A stretch of 64,000 nt of DNA from Candidatus Gemmiger faecavium (GTDB lineage Bacteria; Bacillota; Clostridia; Oscillospirales; Ruminococcaceae), in contig DXFO01000021.1 of the NCBI GenBank assembly GCA_019114415.1, positions 58,979 through 122,978 on the forward strand. The letters are read 5' to 3'. Shown here in pieces: positions 33,402-42,169 of this stretch. Position 1 is the stretch's first letter. Every line of letters starts with the position of its first letter. Both the position numbers and the translations under genes were made by a program. The notes under the pieces were generated by a model that worked only from the letters and a program-made list of their open reading frames with translations, had not been told where the DNA came from and searched no databases.

Positions 33402-33460
33402 GCCTGAACTTTGCGTGGGAAACTACGGGTGTCCTTTTGCGGAGGACAGGTGCGCCTGTG

Positions 33461-33479
33461 CCATGCTATATTAGCATGG
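33461..33479. promoter_or_regulatory. Perfect 8-3-8 palindrome upstream of thrR-hom
   Basis: CCATGCTA-TAT-TAGCATGG. The centre contains a -10-like TATATT, so it could be an operator over a second promoter. Confidence 0.45.
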
Positions 33480-33582
33480 GAAAATGGTGGGGGATTGGTA
33501 CAAAAAATAGGATCAAAACTTGTTGAAAGCTGTGTTGAACGCCGAAAAAGAGGATGCTGTCCTCCAAACAGGACTTTTCTGC

Positions 33583-33611
33583 TTGCGCGGCGCGTACACA
33601 CGTGGTATGAT
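33583..33611 (+). promoter_or_regulatory. Promoter of thrR-hom-thrB-lysC operon
   Basis: TTGCGC-N17-TATGAT. The start site would fall on the palindrome at 33617-33631. Confidence 0.55.
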
Positions 33612-33616
33612 TATCC

Positions 33617-33631
33617 TTGTTTCAGAAACAA
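33617..33631. promoter_or_regulatory. Perfect 7-1-7 palindrome at the start site of the thr operon
   Basis: TTGTTTC-A-GAAACAA lies 6 bases after the -10, where a bound repressor would block initiation. The first gene of the operon encodes a probable threonine regulator, making autoregulation plausible. Confidence 0.5.
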
Positions 33632-33653
33632 ATGTACCTGAGGGAGGGACAAT

Positions 33654-34082
33654 ATGAGCGAACGGCGTTTCCTTTTGGTTGACACGTCTGTTTTGCCTGA
33701 CGTTTTTCTCAAAGTGCTGGAAGCCAAGCAGCTGTTGGCAGCGGGGGAAGTGACCAACATCTCGGCGGCGGCACGGCGGGCAGGCATCTCGCGCAGTGCG
33801 TTTTATAAGTATAAGGACTGTGTCTTTGATGCAGAGACCGGCCGCGAGACCATCACCGTGATCGCAACGCTTCTGGACAAGACCGGTGCTCTGCAGAGCC
33901 TGCTTTCGGGCATTTCGGCGGCGGGAGCGTCCATCGTGACGATCACCCAGTCCCGGCCGGAGAACGGCGCCGCCCAGGTAGAAGTGACGGTGCGTACCGG
34001 TATGATGCAGATGAGCGTCGAAAACATGCTGATGCACCTTTCGCGTCAGCCCAACGTGGTCGAAGTTCACCGCGGCACCTGA
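33654..34082 (+). CDS. thrR: ACT-domain regulator, ThrR/PheB family
   Basis: A 142-residue protein with an N-terminal helix-turn-helix-like part (TNISAAARRAGISRSAFYKYKD) and a C-terminal ACT domain (about residues 66-140). This is the PheB family; the B. subtilis member, renamed ThrR, represses hom-thrCB and threonine-related genes. Its place as the first gene before hom and thrB fits that role closely. GAGGGAGG precedes the ATG. Two perfect palindromes lie in the promoter region and are candidate binding sites, though I cannot say which is used. Confidence 0.82.
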   Translation: MSERRFLLVDTSVLPDVFLKVLEAKQLLAAGEVTNISAAARRAGISRSAFYKYKDCVFDAETGRETITVIATLLDKTGALQSLLSGISAAGASIVTITQSRPENGAAQVEVTVRTGMMQMSVENMLMHLSRQPNVVEVHRGT

Positions 34083-34116
34083 CGCCGCGCCGGTAATTTG
34101 AGGGGAGAGGTTACAC

Positions 34117-35334
34117 ATGGCTAAAATCGCGATCATGGGGTTCGGCACCGTCGGCAGCGGCGTGCTGGAAGTCTGCCGCAAAAACGCGGCGGCCATTGCC
34201 CGGCGTGCGGGGGAACCCGTGGAGGTCAAATACATTCTGGACGTGCGGGACTTTTCCGACAGTCCGGACGCGGCGCTGTTCGTCAAGGACCTTGACATCA
34301 TCCTGGCCGACCCGGAAGTCCGTGCCGTGGTCGAGACCATCGGCGGCACCAAGTTCGCATATCCGTATGTCCGCCGCTGCCTGGAAAGCGGCCGCAGCGT
34401 CTGCACCAGCAACAAAGAGATGGTAGCCACCTACGGCGCCGAGCTGCTGGCCCTGGCAAGGGAGCACGGTGCGGCTTTCCTGTTTGAAGCCAGCGTGGGC
34501 GGCGGCACGCCCATCATCACCCCCATGCATCAGTGCCTGGCTGCCAACCACATCAGCCAGATCGAAGGCATCGTCAACGGCACTACCAACTTCATGCTGA
34601 CCAAGATGAAGCGGGAGGGCATGAGCTTTGACGAGGCTCTCCGCCTGGCCCAGAAGCTGGGCTATGCCGAGACCAAGGACCCCGGCGACGACGTGGACGG
34701 CCGCGACGCCTGCCGCAAGATCGCCATTCTGACAAGCCTGGCCTGCGGCCACCATGTTTACCCGGACAACATCCCCACCCGGGGCATCCGGGAATTGACC
34801 GCCCTGGATGTCAAAGCGGCGGAATCCCTGGAATGTGTCATCAAGCTGATCGCCTGGTACCGGGAAGGTGCCGACGGCAGCATGTGCGCCGGTGTGGAAC
34901 CCATGCTGGTGCCGGACAATAACCAGCTTGCCGGCGTGGACGACGTGTTCAACGCCATCCTGGTGAAAGGCGATATGCTGGGCGACGTTGTGTTCTATGG
35001 CAAGGGCGCGGGCAAGCTGCCCACCGCCAGCGCTGTGGTCGCCGACGTGATCGATGCCCTCAAGGAAGGCTCGGCGGTGCATAACAGCCTGTTCTGGCAG
35101 CCCGCCCAGAAGCTCGACCATATGTTCGAGGACGCCACCGAGTATGCCTGGTGCCTGCGTGTGCGCGGGGGAGCCTACGGGTTCTCGCTTCCCATGGAGC
35201 CGGTCCGCTCGGAAAACGGCGAGACCGTCTGCCGCGTGGAACATGCTACCGAGGCACAGGTCAAGGCCCTGGCTGCGGAAATGAAGTCCCGCGGCTGCGA
35301 ACTGCTTCTGGCCCTCAAACAGCTGCCGGCGTAA
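34117..35334 (+). CDS. hom: Homoserine dehydrogenase
   Basis: A 405-residue enzyme that reduces aspartate semialdehyde to homoserine, the branch step to threonine and methionine. The N-terminal Rossmann motif is GFGTVGSGV, followed by the catalytic homoserine-dehydrogenase domain (GGTPIITPM, GIVNGTTNFMLTKM). A C-terminal ACT domain (from about residue 345) usually confers threonine feedback inhibition. It lies 34 bases after the ThrR gene with its own GAGGGG site, and is followed 24 bases later by thrB. Confidence 0.96.
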   Translation: MAKIAIMGFGTVGSGVLEVCRKNAAAIARRAGEPVEVKYILDVRDFSDSPDAALFVKDLDIILADPEVRAVVETIGGTKFAYPYVRRCLESGRSVCTSNKEMVATYGAELLALAREHGAAFLFEASVGGGTPIITPMHQCLAANHISQIEGIVNGTTNFMLTKMKREGMSFDEALRLAQKLGYAETKDPGDDVDGRDACRKIAILTSLACGHHVYPDNIPTRGIRELTALDVKAAESLECVIKLIAWYREGADGSMCAGVEPMLVPDNNQLAGVDDVFNAILVKGDMLGDVVFYGKGAGKLPTASAVVADVIDALKEGSAVHNSLFWQPAQKLDHMFEDATEYAWCLRVRGGAYGFSLPMEPVRSENGETVCRVEHATEAQVKALAAEMKSRGCELLLALKQLPA

Positions 35335-35358
35335 CGGCAAAGGGAGGAACTGCATACA

Positions 35359-36249
35359 ATGATTACGGTCACCGTACCTGCCACCAGCGCCAACGTCGGC
35401 GCGGGGTTTGACTCTCTGGGTCTGGCACTCTCGATGCACAATGTCTTTACCTTTGAGGAAGCCGACCGCATTTACATCTCTTCGGTGGATGGCACCCACG
35501 TTCCCGCGGGGGCCAATAACCTGGTTTTCCGCAGCGCCCGGGCGGTGTATGACCAGCTGGGCATTCCGCTGCCCGGCCTGCGCATCACCCAGCGCAACGA
35601 CATTCCCATGGCCCGCGGCCTGGGTTCCAGCTCCGCCTGCATTGTGGCGGGTATCCTGGGTGCCAACGCTCTGCTGGGCGGCCGGCTGACCCAGCGCCAG
35701 ATGCTGACGCTGGCCACCGCCATTGAAGGCCACCCCGACAACGTGGCTCCGGCCATGCTGGGCGGCTTTGTCACCAGCGTCTACGACGAGGGCCAGGTCT
35801 ACACCGTCAAAAAGCATATTGATGAGGAACTGGCCTTTGCGGCTTTTGTTCCCAACTTTGGTTTGCTCACCGCCAAGGCCCGCGCGGCATTGCCTCAGAT
35901 GGTCTCTCATAAGGACGCGGTTTATAACCTGTCCCGCGCAGCACTGGCCACCGCAGCCTTCTGCGACGGCGACTATGACCTGCTGGGTGTGGCCACCAAG
36001 GACGCCCTGCACCAGAGCTACCGCCTGCCTTTGATCCCCGGAGGAGACGAGGTTTTTGAATTGGCTCTTGACATGGGCGCTTTGGCCGTGTATATTTCGG
36101 GTGCAGGGCCGACCATCATGGCGGTGGTCCGGCGCAGCGACAAGGAATTTTTTGAGCGGGCAGCCGCAGCGCTGTCTGCCGATGAAAAGCTCAAGGCTTT
36201 CACCGTTCACCGGCTTTTGGCCGACAACGTCGGCGCGACCGTACGGTGA
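35359..36249 (+). CDS. thrB: Homoserine kinase
   Basis: A 296-residue GHMP kinase that phosphorylates homoserine with ATP. The N-terminus VPATSANVGAGFDSLG and the ATP loop RGLGSSSACIVAGIL are diagnostic; the C-terminal GHMP motif is ISGAGPTIMAV. AGGGAGG precedes the ATG. Threonine synthase (thrC), which uses the product, is not in the window. The gap of 75 bases to lysC has no terminator, so the aspartate-family operon continues. Confidence 0.96.
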   Translation: MITVTVPATSANVGAGFDSLGLALSMHNVFTFEEADRIYISSVDGTHVPAGANNLVFRSARAVYDQLGIPLPGLRITQRNDIPMARGLGSSSACIVAGILGANALLGGRLTQRQMLTLATAIEGHPDNVAPAMLGGFVTSVYDEGQVYTVKKHIDEELAFAAFVPNFGLLTAKARAALPQMVSHKDAVYNLSRAALATAAFCDGDYDLLGVATKDALHQSYRLPLIPGGDEVFELALDMGALAVYISGAGPTIMAVVRRSDKEFFERAAAALSADEKLKAFTVHRLLADNVGATVR

Positions 36250-36324
36250 CCGTAGAAATAGAATCGGGCCGGGGCCCGGCCTTCGGGCATGCCGCGGCAC
36301 ATGAATGGGGAGGAAATTCACGAT

Positions 36325-37530
36325 ATGGGACTGATCGTACAAAAATTTGGTGGTACCTCGGTCAAGGACCGAAGCCGGATCTTTAACGTGGCGCGTATCG
36401 TCGCCAACACCCGCAAGGCGGGCAACGACGTGGTTGTTGTGGTCTCGGCACAGGGCGACACCACCGACGACCTGATCGCCAAGGCGGCTGAGATCTCCAG
36501 CAATCCGTCCGACCGCGAGATGGATATGCTGCTCTCCACCGGTGAGCAGATCTCCATTGCGCTGCTGACCATGGCATTGCAGGAACTGGGCATTTCCGCC
36601 ATCAGCCTGACGGGCTGGCAGGCAGGCTTTGCCACCAACCGGGCTTATACCAAGGCACGCATCAAGCGCATCAACACCGAACGTCTGGAAAGCGAACTGG
36701 CCCGCAACCGCGTGGTCGTTGTGGCAGGCTTCCAGGGCCTCAACCGTTCGGATGACATTACCACGCTGGGCCGCGGCGGCAGCGATACTTCCGCCGTGGC
36801 ACTGGCCGCCGCACTGCATGCGGACCGCTGCCAGATCTTCACCGACGTGGAGGGCGTCTACACCGCCGACCCGCGCAAGCTGCCCAAAGCCACCAAATTG
36901 AAGGAGATCACCTTTGACGAGATGCTGGAACTTGCCAGCCTGGGCGCACAGGTTCTGAACAACCGCAGCGTGGAACTTGCCAAAAAATACGGCGTCGAGC
37001 TGGAGGTCATTTCCAGCCTGAACCCCGTTCCCGGTACTATTGTGAAGGAGGAAACGAAAGTGGAAGGTATGCTGATTAAGGGTGTCGCCAAGGACGAAAA
37101 CGTAGCCGTAATTTCCATCATGGAGGTGCCGGATGTGCCCGGCATGTCCTTCAAGGTCTTTAGCATGCTGGCGCAGCGCAACATCAACGTTGACATCATT
37201 CTGCAGAGCTCCGGCCGCGAGAACAATAAGGACCTCATCTTCACCGTGCCTCTGACCGAGGCTCAGACCGCTGTCAGCGTTCTGAACGAGAACAAGAACC
37301 GTTTCGGCGGCGGCGAAGTCCAGGTCAGCACCGACTACGCCAAGGTCTCCATCGTCGGCGCAGGCATGCAGAGCCATTCCGGCGTGGCGTCCACCATGTT
37401 CGAGGCTCTGTTCAACCAGGGCATCAACATTCACATGATCTCCACCAGCGAAATCAAGATCAGCGTCATCATCGACAAGGCGGACGCCGACCGTGCCGTC
37501 ACCGCCATCCACGACGCCTTTATCCACTGA
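36325..37530 (+). CDS. lysC: Aspartate kinase with internal beta-subunit start
   Basis: A 401-residue aspartokinase that opens the lysine/threonine/methionine pathway. The kinase domain begins VQKFGGTSV, and the last 156 residues form two ACT domains that bind the feedback amino acid. The ATG at 36325 has GGGGAGG upstream; an earlier frame extension lacks one. Inside the gene, AAGGAGG at 37045-37051 sits 8 bases before an in-frame GTG at codon 246. That matches B. subtilis aspartokinase II, where a beta subunit starts at the same residue and assembles with the full-length alpha chain. Four genes, thrR-hom-thrB-lysC, form one operon ending at a strong terminator. Confidence 0.95.
   Translation: MGLIVQKFGGTSVKDRSRIFNVARIVANTRKAGNDVVVVVSAQGDTTDDLIAKAAEISSNPSDREMDMLLSTGEQISIALLTMALQELGISAISLTGWQAGFATNRAYTKARIKRINTERLESELARNRVVVVAGFQGLNRSDDITTLGRGGSDTSAVALAAALHADRCQIFTDVEGVYTADPRKLPKATKLKEITFDEMLELASLGAQVLNNRSVELAKKYGVELEVISSLNPVPGTIVKEETKVEGMLIKGVAKDENVAVISIMEVPDVPGMSFKVFSMLAQRNINVDIILQSSGRENNKDLIFTVPLTEAQTAVSVLNENKNRFGGGEVQVSTDYAKVSIVGAGMQSHSGVASTMFEALFNQGINIHMISTSEIKISVIIDKADADRAVTAIHDAFIH
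37045..37062 (+). promoter_or_regulatory. Internal ribosome binding site and GTG for LysC beta subunit
   Basis: AAGGAGG, 8 bases, then GTG in frame with lysC (codon 246). The product would be the 156-residue regulatory ACT pair ending at 37530. Confidence 0.7.
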
Positions 37531-37607
37531 GCAGCTTCCTCCCGCGGGGGAAACCGCGCCTGAGGGAAGAAGCCTCCGCCGCAGCGGAGCAGCATCCATA
37601 ACCATCC

Positions 37608-37649
37608 AAGCCACCGGGGCCCGAATGTTCGGCGCTCCGGTGGCTTTTT
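37608..37649 (+). terminator. Terminator of thr/lys operon
   Basis: AAGCCACCGG pairs with CCGGTGGCTT, followed by TTTG. Confidence 0.88.
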
Positions 37650-37792
37650 GCATGCAGAAAACTCTGCCCGCCATATTCCGCCACGACCCCATTCCGGAAG
37701 GCTGCCCCTTCGCGGCCTGCCTCTGATACTTTTTTGAAACATCGCCCGGCTATCATGAGAATCGTGAATCTATCCGGAAAAGGGGCGGTCCC

Positions 37793-38590
37793 ATGCCAGC
37801 GATGCCAAATCAGCCGATGACCTTTACACTGTCCGACCTGCGCAAAAGCTATCCGCTGCCGGCAGGGTTCCCGTTGGGCCGGGCGGCCAGACAGAAAAGA
37901 CCGGCGGTCAAAAAGGCGCTGGCCGGGGTAAGCATCACCCTGGGACCGGGGCTGTACGGCCTTTTGGGGCCTAACGGTGCAGGCAAGAGCACGCTGCTCC
38001 AGATCATCACCGGCGGCCTTGCACCGGATTCGGGAGAAGCGCTGTGGTGCGGACATCCGGCGCGGGGCATCCGGTTCCGGCGGATTCTGGGGTATATGCC
38101 CCAGCAGCAGGGCTTGTACGACAGCTATACGGGACGGCGGTTCCTGGCCTATATGGCGGCCCTCAAAGAGATCCCCCGCGGCAAGGTGGCGGATGAGGTC
38201 GCAAGAGTGTCCGAAGCGGTGAATCTCTCCCGGGAACTGGACAAGCGCCTGGCTGCCTACTCCGGCGGCATGAAGCAGCGCCTGCTTTTGGCGGCAGCTC
38301 TGCTGGGGGACCCGCGCCTGCTGATTCTGGACGAGCCCACCGCGGGCCTTGACCCCCGGGAGCGGGTCCGCCTGCGCACTCTGCTTGCGGGCATGGCGCA
38401 GGACCGCATCATTCTGCTGGCGACCCATGTGGTGTCCGACGTGGAGAGCGTAGCCAGCCAGGTCATCCTGCTGCGGGCGGGAAAGATCGTGGACGCCGCG
38501 CCGGTGGGGGAACTGGTGGAACGCTATGCCCCCGGCAAGGGCCTGGAAGATGTTTACCTCGCCGTGTTTGGCGAGGACGACGGCCGCTGA
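37793..38590 (+). CDS. ABC transporter ATP-binding protein
   Basis: A 265-residue ABC-2 type ATPase. Walker A is GPNGAGKST, the signature YSGGMKQRLLLAAALL and Walker B LLILDEPTAGLD, with the H-loop in LATHVVSDVES. The N-terminus carries an insert (GRAARQKRPAVKK) before the core. It pairs with the 801-residue permease that starts 77 bases downstream. A lantibiotic or peptide export/immunity role is common for this type, but the substrate is not evident. AAGGGG precedes the ATG; the upstream promoter signal is weak. Confidence 0.9.
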   Translation: MPAMPNQPMTFTLSDLRKSYPLPAGFPLGRAARQKRPAVKKALAGVSITLGPGLYGLLGPNGAGKSTLLQIITGGLAPDSGEALWCGHPARGIRFRRILGYMPQQQGLYDSYTGRRFLAYMAALKEIPRGKVADEVARVSEAVNLSRELDKRLAAYSGGMKQRLLLAAALLGDPRLLILDEPTAGLDPRERVRLRTLLAGMAQDRIILLATHVVSDVESVASQVILLRAGKIVDAAPVGELVERYAPGKGLEDVYLAVFGEDDGR

Positions 38591-38667
38591 AGGGAAAGCC
38601 TGGGTGCTGTGTATATGCTCCATGGCAGGCGGCATGGCCCGGCACGAGAGAAAAGGAGGGGGACGGC

Positions 38668-41073
38668 ATGAGCATCCTTGCAGCGGAACTGCGTAAAGTC
38701 TGGGGCGGGCGGGTCTTTCCCATGCTGCTGGCCATTCTGGCGGCGGCAAACCTGTTGCTGCTGTGGATGGGGACCCGGCCCACCGCGAACCAGCAGCCGG
38801 CATCCGCCTACCGTGCAGTGGGGGCGGAACTGGAGGAAATGACGCAGGAGGAAGCCGGTCAATTTCTCCACACGCAGCTGACCCAGGCCGAAAGCCTGCT
38901 CAAAATCGACAACTATTACCGTCAGATGGCCATGGGGGCGAACCAAAGTTATTACCGGGAACAAAATGCGGACCTGTTTGATGAATTCGAGCAGATGTAC
39001 CGGGACAAGAGCTACTCCCTGTACACGGACGATCTGAATACCGACTACCGTCTGTTTTATGAGCTTTGCGGCGAGTATGACGAGGTCGCCGCCTATCCGG
39101 AATTTTTGCAGAGCGTGCAGACCCGGGCAGGGCAGCTGGCGGGGATCTCCATTTTTCAGAACGATGCCACCGGCTATGACCTGAAAAACATCGAGCGCAC
39201 GGCTCAGGTCTACGCGGGCATGGAGGATACCGAGATCCGCTACTATCCCCAGAAAGGTTTTTACACAGCCATTTCATATGCCTTTACCGATGTCCTGCTG
39301 CTGGCGTCCATGCTGGTCCTGGCCCTGATCCTGGTGCGGCAGGAGCGGGACAGTGGATTGCTGGGATTGGTCCGCAGTCTGCCTGGCGGGCGTCTGCATA
39401 CCGCTCTTGCCAAACTGGCGGCTTTTGCGGTCAGCCTTCTGGCCGTGCTGGCGGTGCTGTACGGCGTCAATCTGCTGTACTGCGGGGCGACCTTTGGCAT
39501 CGGACCGCTGGACCGCAGCATCCAGAGCGTTCCTGCACTCATGCGCTCCACCATGCAGATCACGGTGGGGCGGTATCTGTTCCGCTTTCTGCTGGCAAAA
39601 TGGGCGGGCGCTTTTGTCATGGGGCTGTGGGTCATGCTGGCGGCCCTGTGTGCCCGGCAGGCGGCCGCAGGCTGGGCAGCGGCTTTGGCGGTACCGCTGG
39701 GAATGTACGCCGTGCGCGCAGTCATCCCGGCCACCTCCCGCCTGAATGTAATCAAATACGCAAACCTGGCCAGCCTGCTGCAAACCAATGAACTGCTGGG
39801 CAACTACCGCAATCTGTATTGGTTCGGCTCTCCGGTGGGACTGCCGCTGGTGGAATGGCTTGCCGCTGCGGTGTACGGGGCGGCTTTCGGCATTGGCTTT
39901 TGCCTGGTGTTTTGCCGTGCGCAGCTCCTGCCGGCAAAAAAAATAAATTTTTCTTTGGGAATTTGCAACAAAACCCGCCCGACCGTCGTCTTTATAGAAG
40001 AAGGGCGGAAATTGCTGGTAAGCTGCGGCGCAGGGATCTTTGCCGCAGCGTTCCTGATATTCGGCGTGTATCAGGGCGTCACGTCCCAAAGCTATGTGGA
40101 TGCCGATGAGATCTACTACGCCGGTTACATGAAAGCAATCTCCGGCCCCTTCACGCAGCAGAGCGCCGACTGGCTCACCCGGCAGGGGGAAGAGTTCTCC
40201 CCCATGCTGGATACCCAAAAGCAGATCCAGGCAGGGAACCTCCCCCAGGAAGCCGGTTATGCGTACCTTTCTCTCCAGCAAAAGTACAATGTTTATACCC
40301 GGATCATCGGCAGCAATATCAACGGGTATCTCAAGGAACACCCCGGAGCGTGGCTGGTGTACGAGACCGGCTGGCGCAAGCTGTTCGGGCTGAACGGCAC
40401 GGCAGACGTGCAGGATGCCCTGTACGCGGGGATGCTCTGCGCCGTATGCTTTGCCGGACTCTTTGCCATGGAGCGCAGGGGCGGCATGGCGGAGATCCTG
40501 TGCACAACACCGTTGGGGCGCAAATATACGGTACGGGCCAAGCTGGCGCAAAGTACCGTTCTGGCGGTGGTCATTGCCCTGGGAACCTGCCTGCCGCATG
40601 TCTGGCAGATCCTGCGGGATTACGGACTGCCTGCCCCCGGTGCACCGGCGTTCAGCATTTCGGAATTTGAAACGCTGCCCAAAGCCGTTACGCTGGGCGA
40701 TGTGCTGCTCTTTTGGGTGCTGTGCCGCGTGGCAGCCTGCCTGCTCATGGCCGGGATCACGCTGTGGCTGGGGGACCGGTTTGGAAATCCTCTGCCGGCC
40801 GTTTTTGTCAGCGCTGTGGTGTACTGCCTGCCGCCGCTGCTTTCCCTGTCCGGAATGGAGGGCGGCATCGAGTGGCTGGGCGTTTATCCGCTGTTCCACG
40901 GTGCGGCGCTGCTTTCCACCCAGGGGTATGGCGGCCCTGACGGTACGCCCTGGTCTCTTGCCTGGGCGGTGATACTGATTTTGCTTCTGGCACTGGGAGC
41001 GATCTGGGCGCTGGCCCAGAATTTGATCGCAAACTATGAATGGCGAGGGGCACCGCTGGAAACAGCGGTATGA
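38668..41073 (+). CDS. ABC-2 type permease, large two-half protein
   Basis: An 801-residue integral membrane protein. Each half begins with a membrane helix followed by a large extracytoplasmic region (about residues 40-200 and 470-570), then about five membrane segments (around 205-420 and 580-790). This doubled layout is typical of permeases formed by fusing two ABC-2 subunits. The start MSILAAELRKVWGG has AAAAGGAGG upstream. It is coupled to the ATPase before it and followed 38 bases later by a small winged-helix protein. I cannot assign a substrate. Confidence 0.82.
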   Translation: MSILAAELRKVWGGRVFPMLLAILAAANLLLLWMGTRPTANQQPASAYRAVGAELEEMTQEEAGQFLHTQLTQAESLLKIDNYYRQMAMGANQSYYREQNADLFDEFEQMYRDKSYSLYTDDLNTDYRLFYELCGEYDEVAAYPEFLQSVQTRAGQLAGISIFQNDATGYDLKNIERTAQVYAGMEDTEIRYYPQKGFYTAISYAFTDVLLLASMLVLALILVRQERDSGLLGLVRSLPGGRLHTALAKLAAFAVSLLAVLAVLYGVNLLYCGATFGIGPLDRSIQSVPALMRSTMQITVGRYLFRFLLAKWAGAFVMGLWVMLAALCARQAAAGWAAALAVPLGMYAVRAVIPATSRLNVIKYANLASLLQTNELLGNYRNLYWFGSPVGLPLVEWLAAAVYGAAFGIGFCLVFCRAQLLPAKKINFSLGICNKTRPTVVFIEEGRKLLVSCGAGIFAAAFLIFGVYQGVTSQSYVDADEIYYAGYMKAISGPFTQQSADWLTRQGEEFSPMLDTQKQIQAGNLPQEAGYAYLSLQQKYNVYTRIIGSNINGYLKEHPGAWLVYETGWRKLFGLNGTADVQDALYAGMLCAVCFAGLFAMERRGGMAEILCTTPLGRKYTVRAKLAQSTVLAVVIALGTCLPHVWQILRDYGLPAPGAPAFSISEFETLPKAVTLGDVLLFWVLCRVAACLLMAGITLWLGDRFGNPLPAVFVSAVVYCLPPLLSLSGMEGGIEWLGVYPLFHGAALLSTQGYGGPDGTPWSLAWAVILILLLALGAIWALAQNLIANYEWRGAPLETAV

Positions 41074-41111
41074 AAAGGCCCGGAATATCCGGGAAAAGGA
41101 GGTCGAATACG

Positions 41112-41462
41112 ATGTCGAACATTTGCAATCAGCAGACCAAGCAACGAAAACCCAGAATTCCCCGCGGGAAGATCCGGTATCGGGGACTGACCGTCGATTT
41201 GCAGACCGGCCTGGTGAGCCGTGGGGAAGGCGAAAAGGATGAACTGCAGCTCACCCCGGCGGAGTGCGCCCTGTTCGGCTGCCTGCTGGGCAGGATCGGC
41301 CGCCCCGTCACGCGGGAGGAAATGCTCAACCGGATCTGGGGAACTTCGGTCCCGGTCCGCAGCCGCACCACGGATATGCACATCACCCATCTGCGCCGCA
41401 AACTGGATCTTAAGGATGAGATCGTGACGGTTTTTCAGGTGGGATATATGCTTCGCCGCTGA
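41112..41462 (+). CDS. Orphan OmpR/PhoB-type winged-helix DNA-binding protein
   Basis: A 116-residue protein made only of a PhoB-type effector domain: LTPAECALFGCLLGRIGRPV, then TDMHITHLRRKLDL and VFQVGYMLRR. The receiver domain of a response regulator is missing altogether, and no sensor kinase is nearby. The ATG at 41112 follows AAGGAGG. It is the last gene of the ABC exporter unit, so it most likely controls that exporter constitutively or through another input, such as direct contact with the transporter. The N-terminus is short, basic and Gln-rich. Confidence 0.85.
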   Translation: MSNICNQQTKQRKPRIPRGKIRYRGLTVDLQTGLVSRGEGEKDELQLTPAECALFGCLLGRIGRPVTREEMLNRIWGTSVPVRSRTTDMHITHLRRKLDLKDEIVTVFQVGYMLRR

Positions 41463-41584
41463 TTTTTTGAACAATGCCGGTATGCCGGGGACAGGACCCG
41501 AGGTGCATACCGGCTATTTTGCGGTGTTTTTTACTGTACAATGTGCAGTTTGTGCTGTGCAGAAACACTTTGACGCGGGAGTTC

Positions 41585-41613
41585 TTGTCGAATAAAACGG
41601 TTTCTGCTATAAT
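41585..41613 (+). promoter_or_regulatory. padR promoter
   Basis: TTGTCG-N17-TATAAT with TGC just before the -10 (extended -10). Confidence 0.78.
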
Positions 41614-41672
41614 TATCCATAACAGGAATTGGATGCAAATGCCGCAGGCTTTTGCTAAGGGGGAGAATATCT

Positions 41673-42038
41673 ATGCCGAGAACACCCAAGCCGCGGGCGT
41701 GGAGCCCGGGAGCACTGCAGGGAGTCCTGCAGCGGGACGTCGTTGATATGCTTGTTCTGACGCTTTTGAGCCGCCGCGCCATGTATGGACATGAGATCAT
41801 TCAGTACCTGGCGGCCCTTACGGACGAGGTGGTGGTGTATGACAAACTCAACACACCGCTGCAGCGCCTGAAACGGCAGGGCTTCGTCACCGTGACGGAG
41901 ACACCGGAAAAGGGGATGCGCGCCAGAGTTTATTTTGAAGCGACGGACCTGGGCCGGAAACACCTTCAGGAAATGACCGAGGAATACCGGGCGTTTGTCC
42001 GGGCGGTCAACCAGGTGATCGACGAATCGGAGCTTTGA
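41673..42038 (+). CDS. PadR-family transcriptional regulator
   Basis: A 121-residue winged-helix regulator with the PadR signature: LQRDVVDMLVLTLLSRRAMYGHEI, then a wing and the PLQRLKRQGFVTV turn, and a C-terminal dimerisation helix (EMTEEYRAFVRAVNQVID). PadR proteins usually repress a nearby transporter or detoxification gene. The exporter genes just upstream are candidates, since no other target lies beside it. AAGGGGGAG precedes the ATG. It is transcribed alone from a strong promoter. Confidence 0.85.
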   Translation: MPRTPKPRAWSPGALQGVLQRDVVDMLVLTLLSRRAMYGHEIIQYLAALTDEVVVYDKLNTPLQRLKRQGFVTVTETPEKGMRARVYFEATDLGRKHLQEMTEEYRAFVRAVNQVIDESEL

Positions 42039-42058
42039 TGCGATCCACAAACCAAAAA

Positions 42059-42103
42059 GACCGCCGTCCTGCAGAGTAGTCTGCGGGGCGGCGGCTCTTT
42101 TTT
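42059..42103 (+). terminator. padR terminator
   Basis: CCGCCG/CGGCGG and CTGCAGA/TCTGCGG arms followed by CTCTTTTTT. Confidence 0.85.
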
Positions 42104-42169
42104 GCATCACAGGGAAAACGGGCGGCCGGGGGGATCGGGCACAGAGGGCCGCTGTGCATCCTGCCCGGG

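Larger units (their letters stand above)
33274..33653 (+). other. Regulatory region before thrR-hom operon
   Basis: This 380-base gap holds the PBP terminator, a promoter and two perfect dyads (33461-33479 and 33617-33631), listed separately. No coding frame with a ribosome site is present. Confidence 0.6.

Noticed and set aside
34111..37692. A minus-strand open frame of nearly 1,200 codons opposite hom-thrB-lysC.
   Set aside because: It is antisense to three unmistakable enzymes, has no ribosome site and has the His/Gly/Leu/Val-rich composition produced by reading GC-rich genes backwards.
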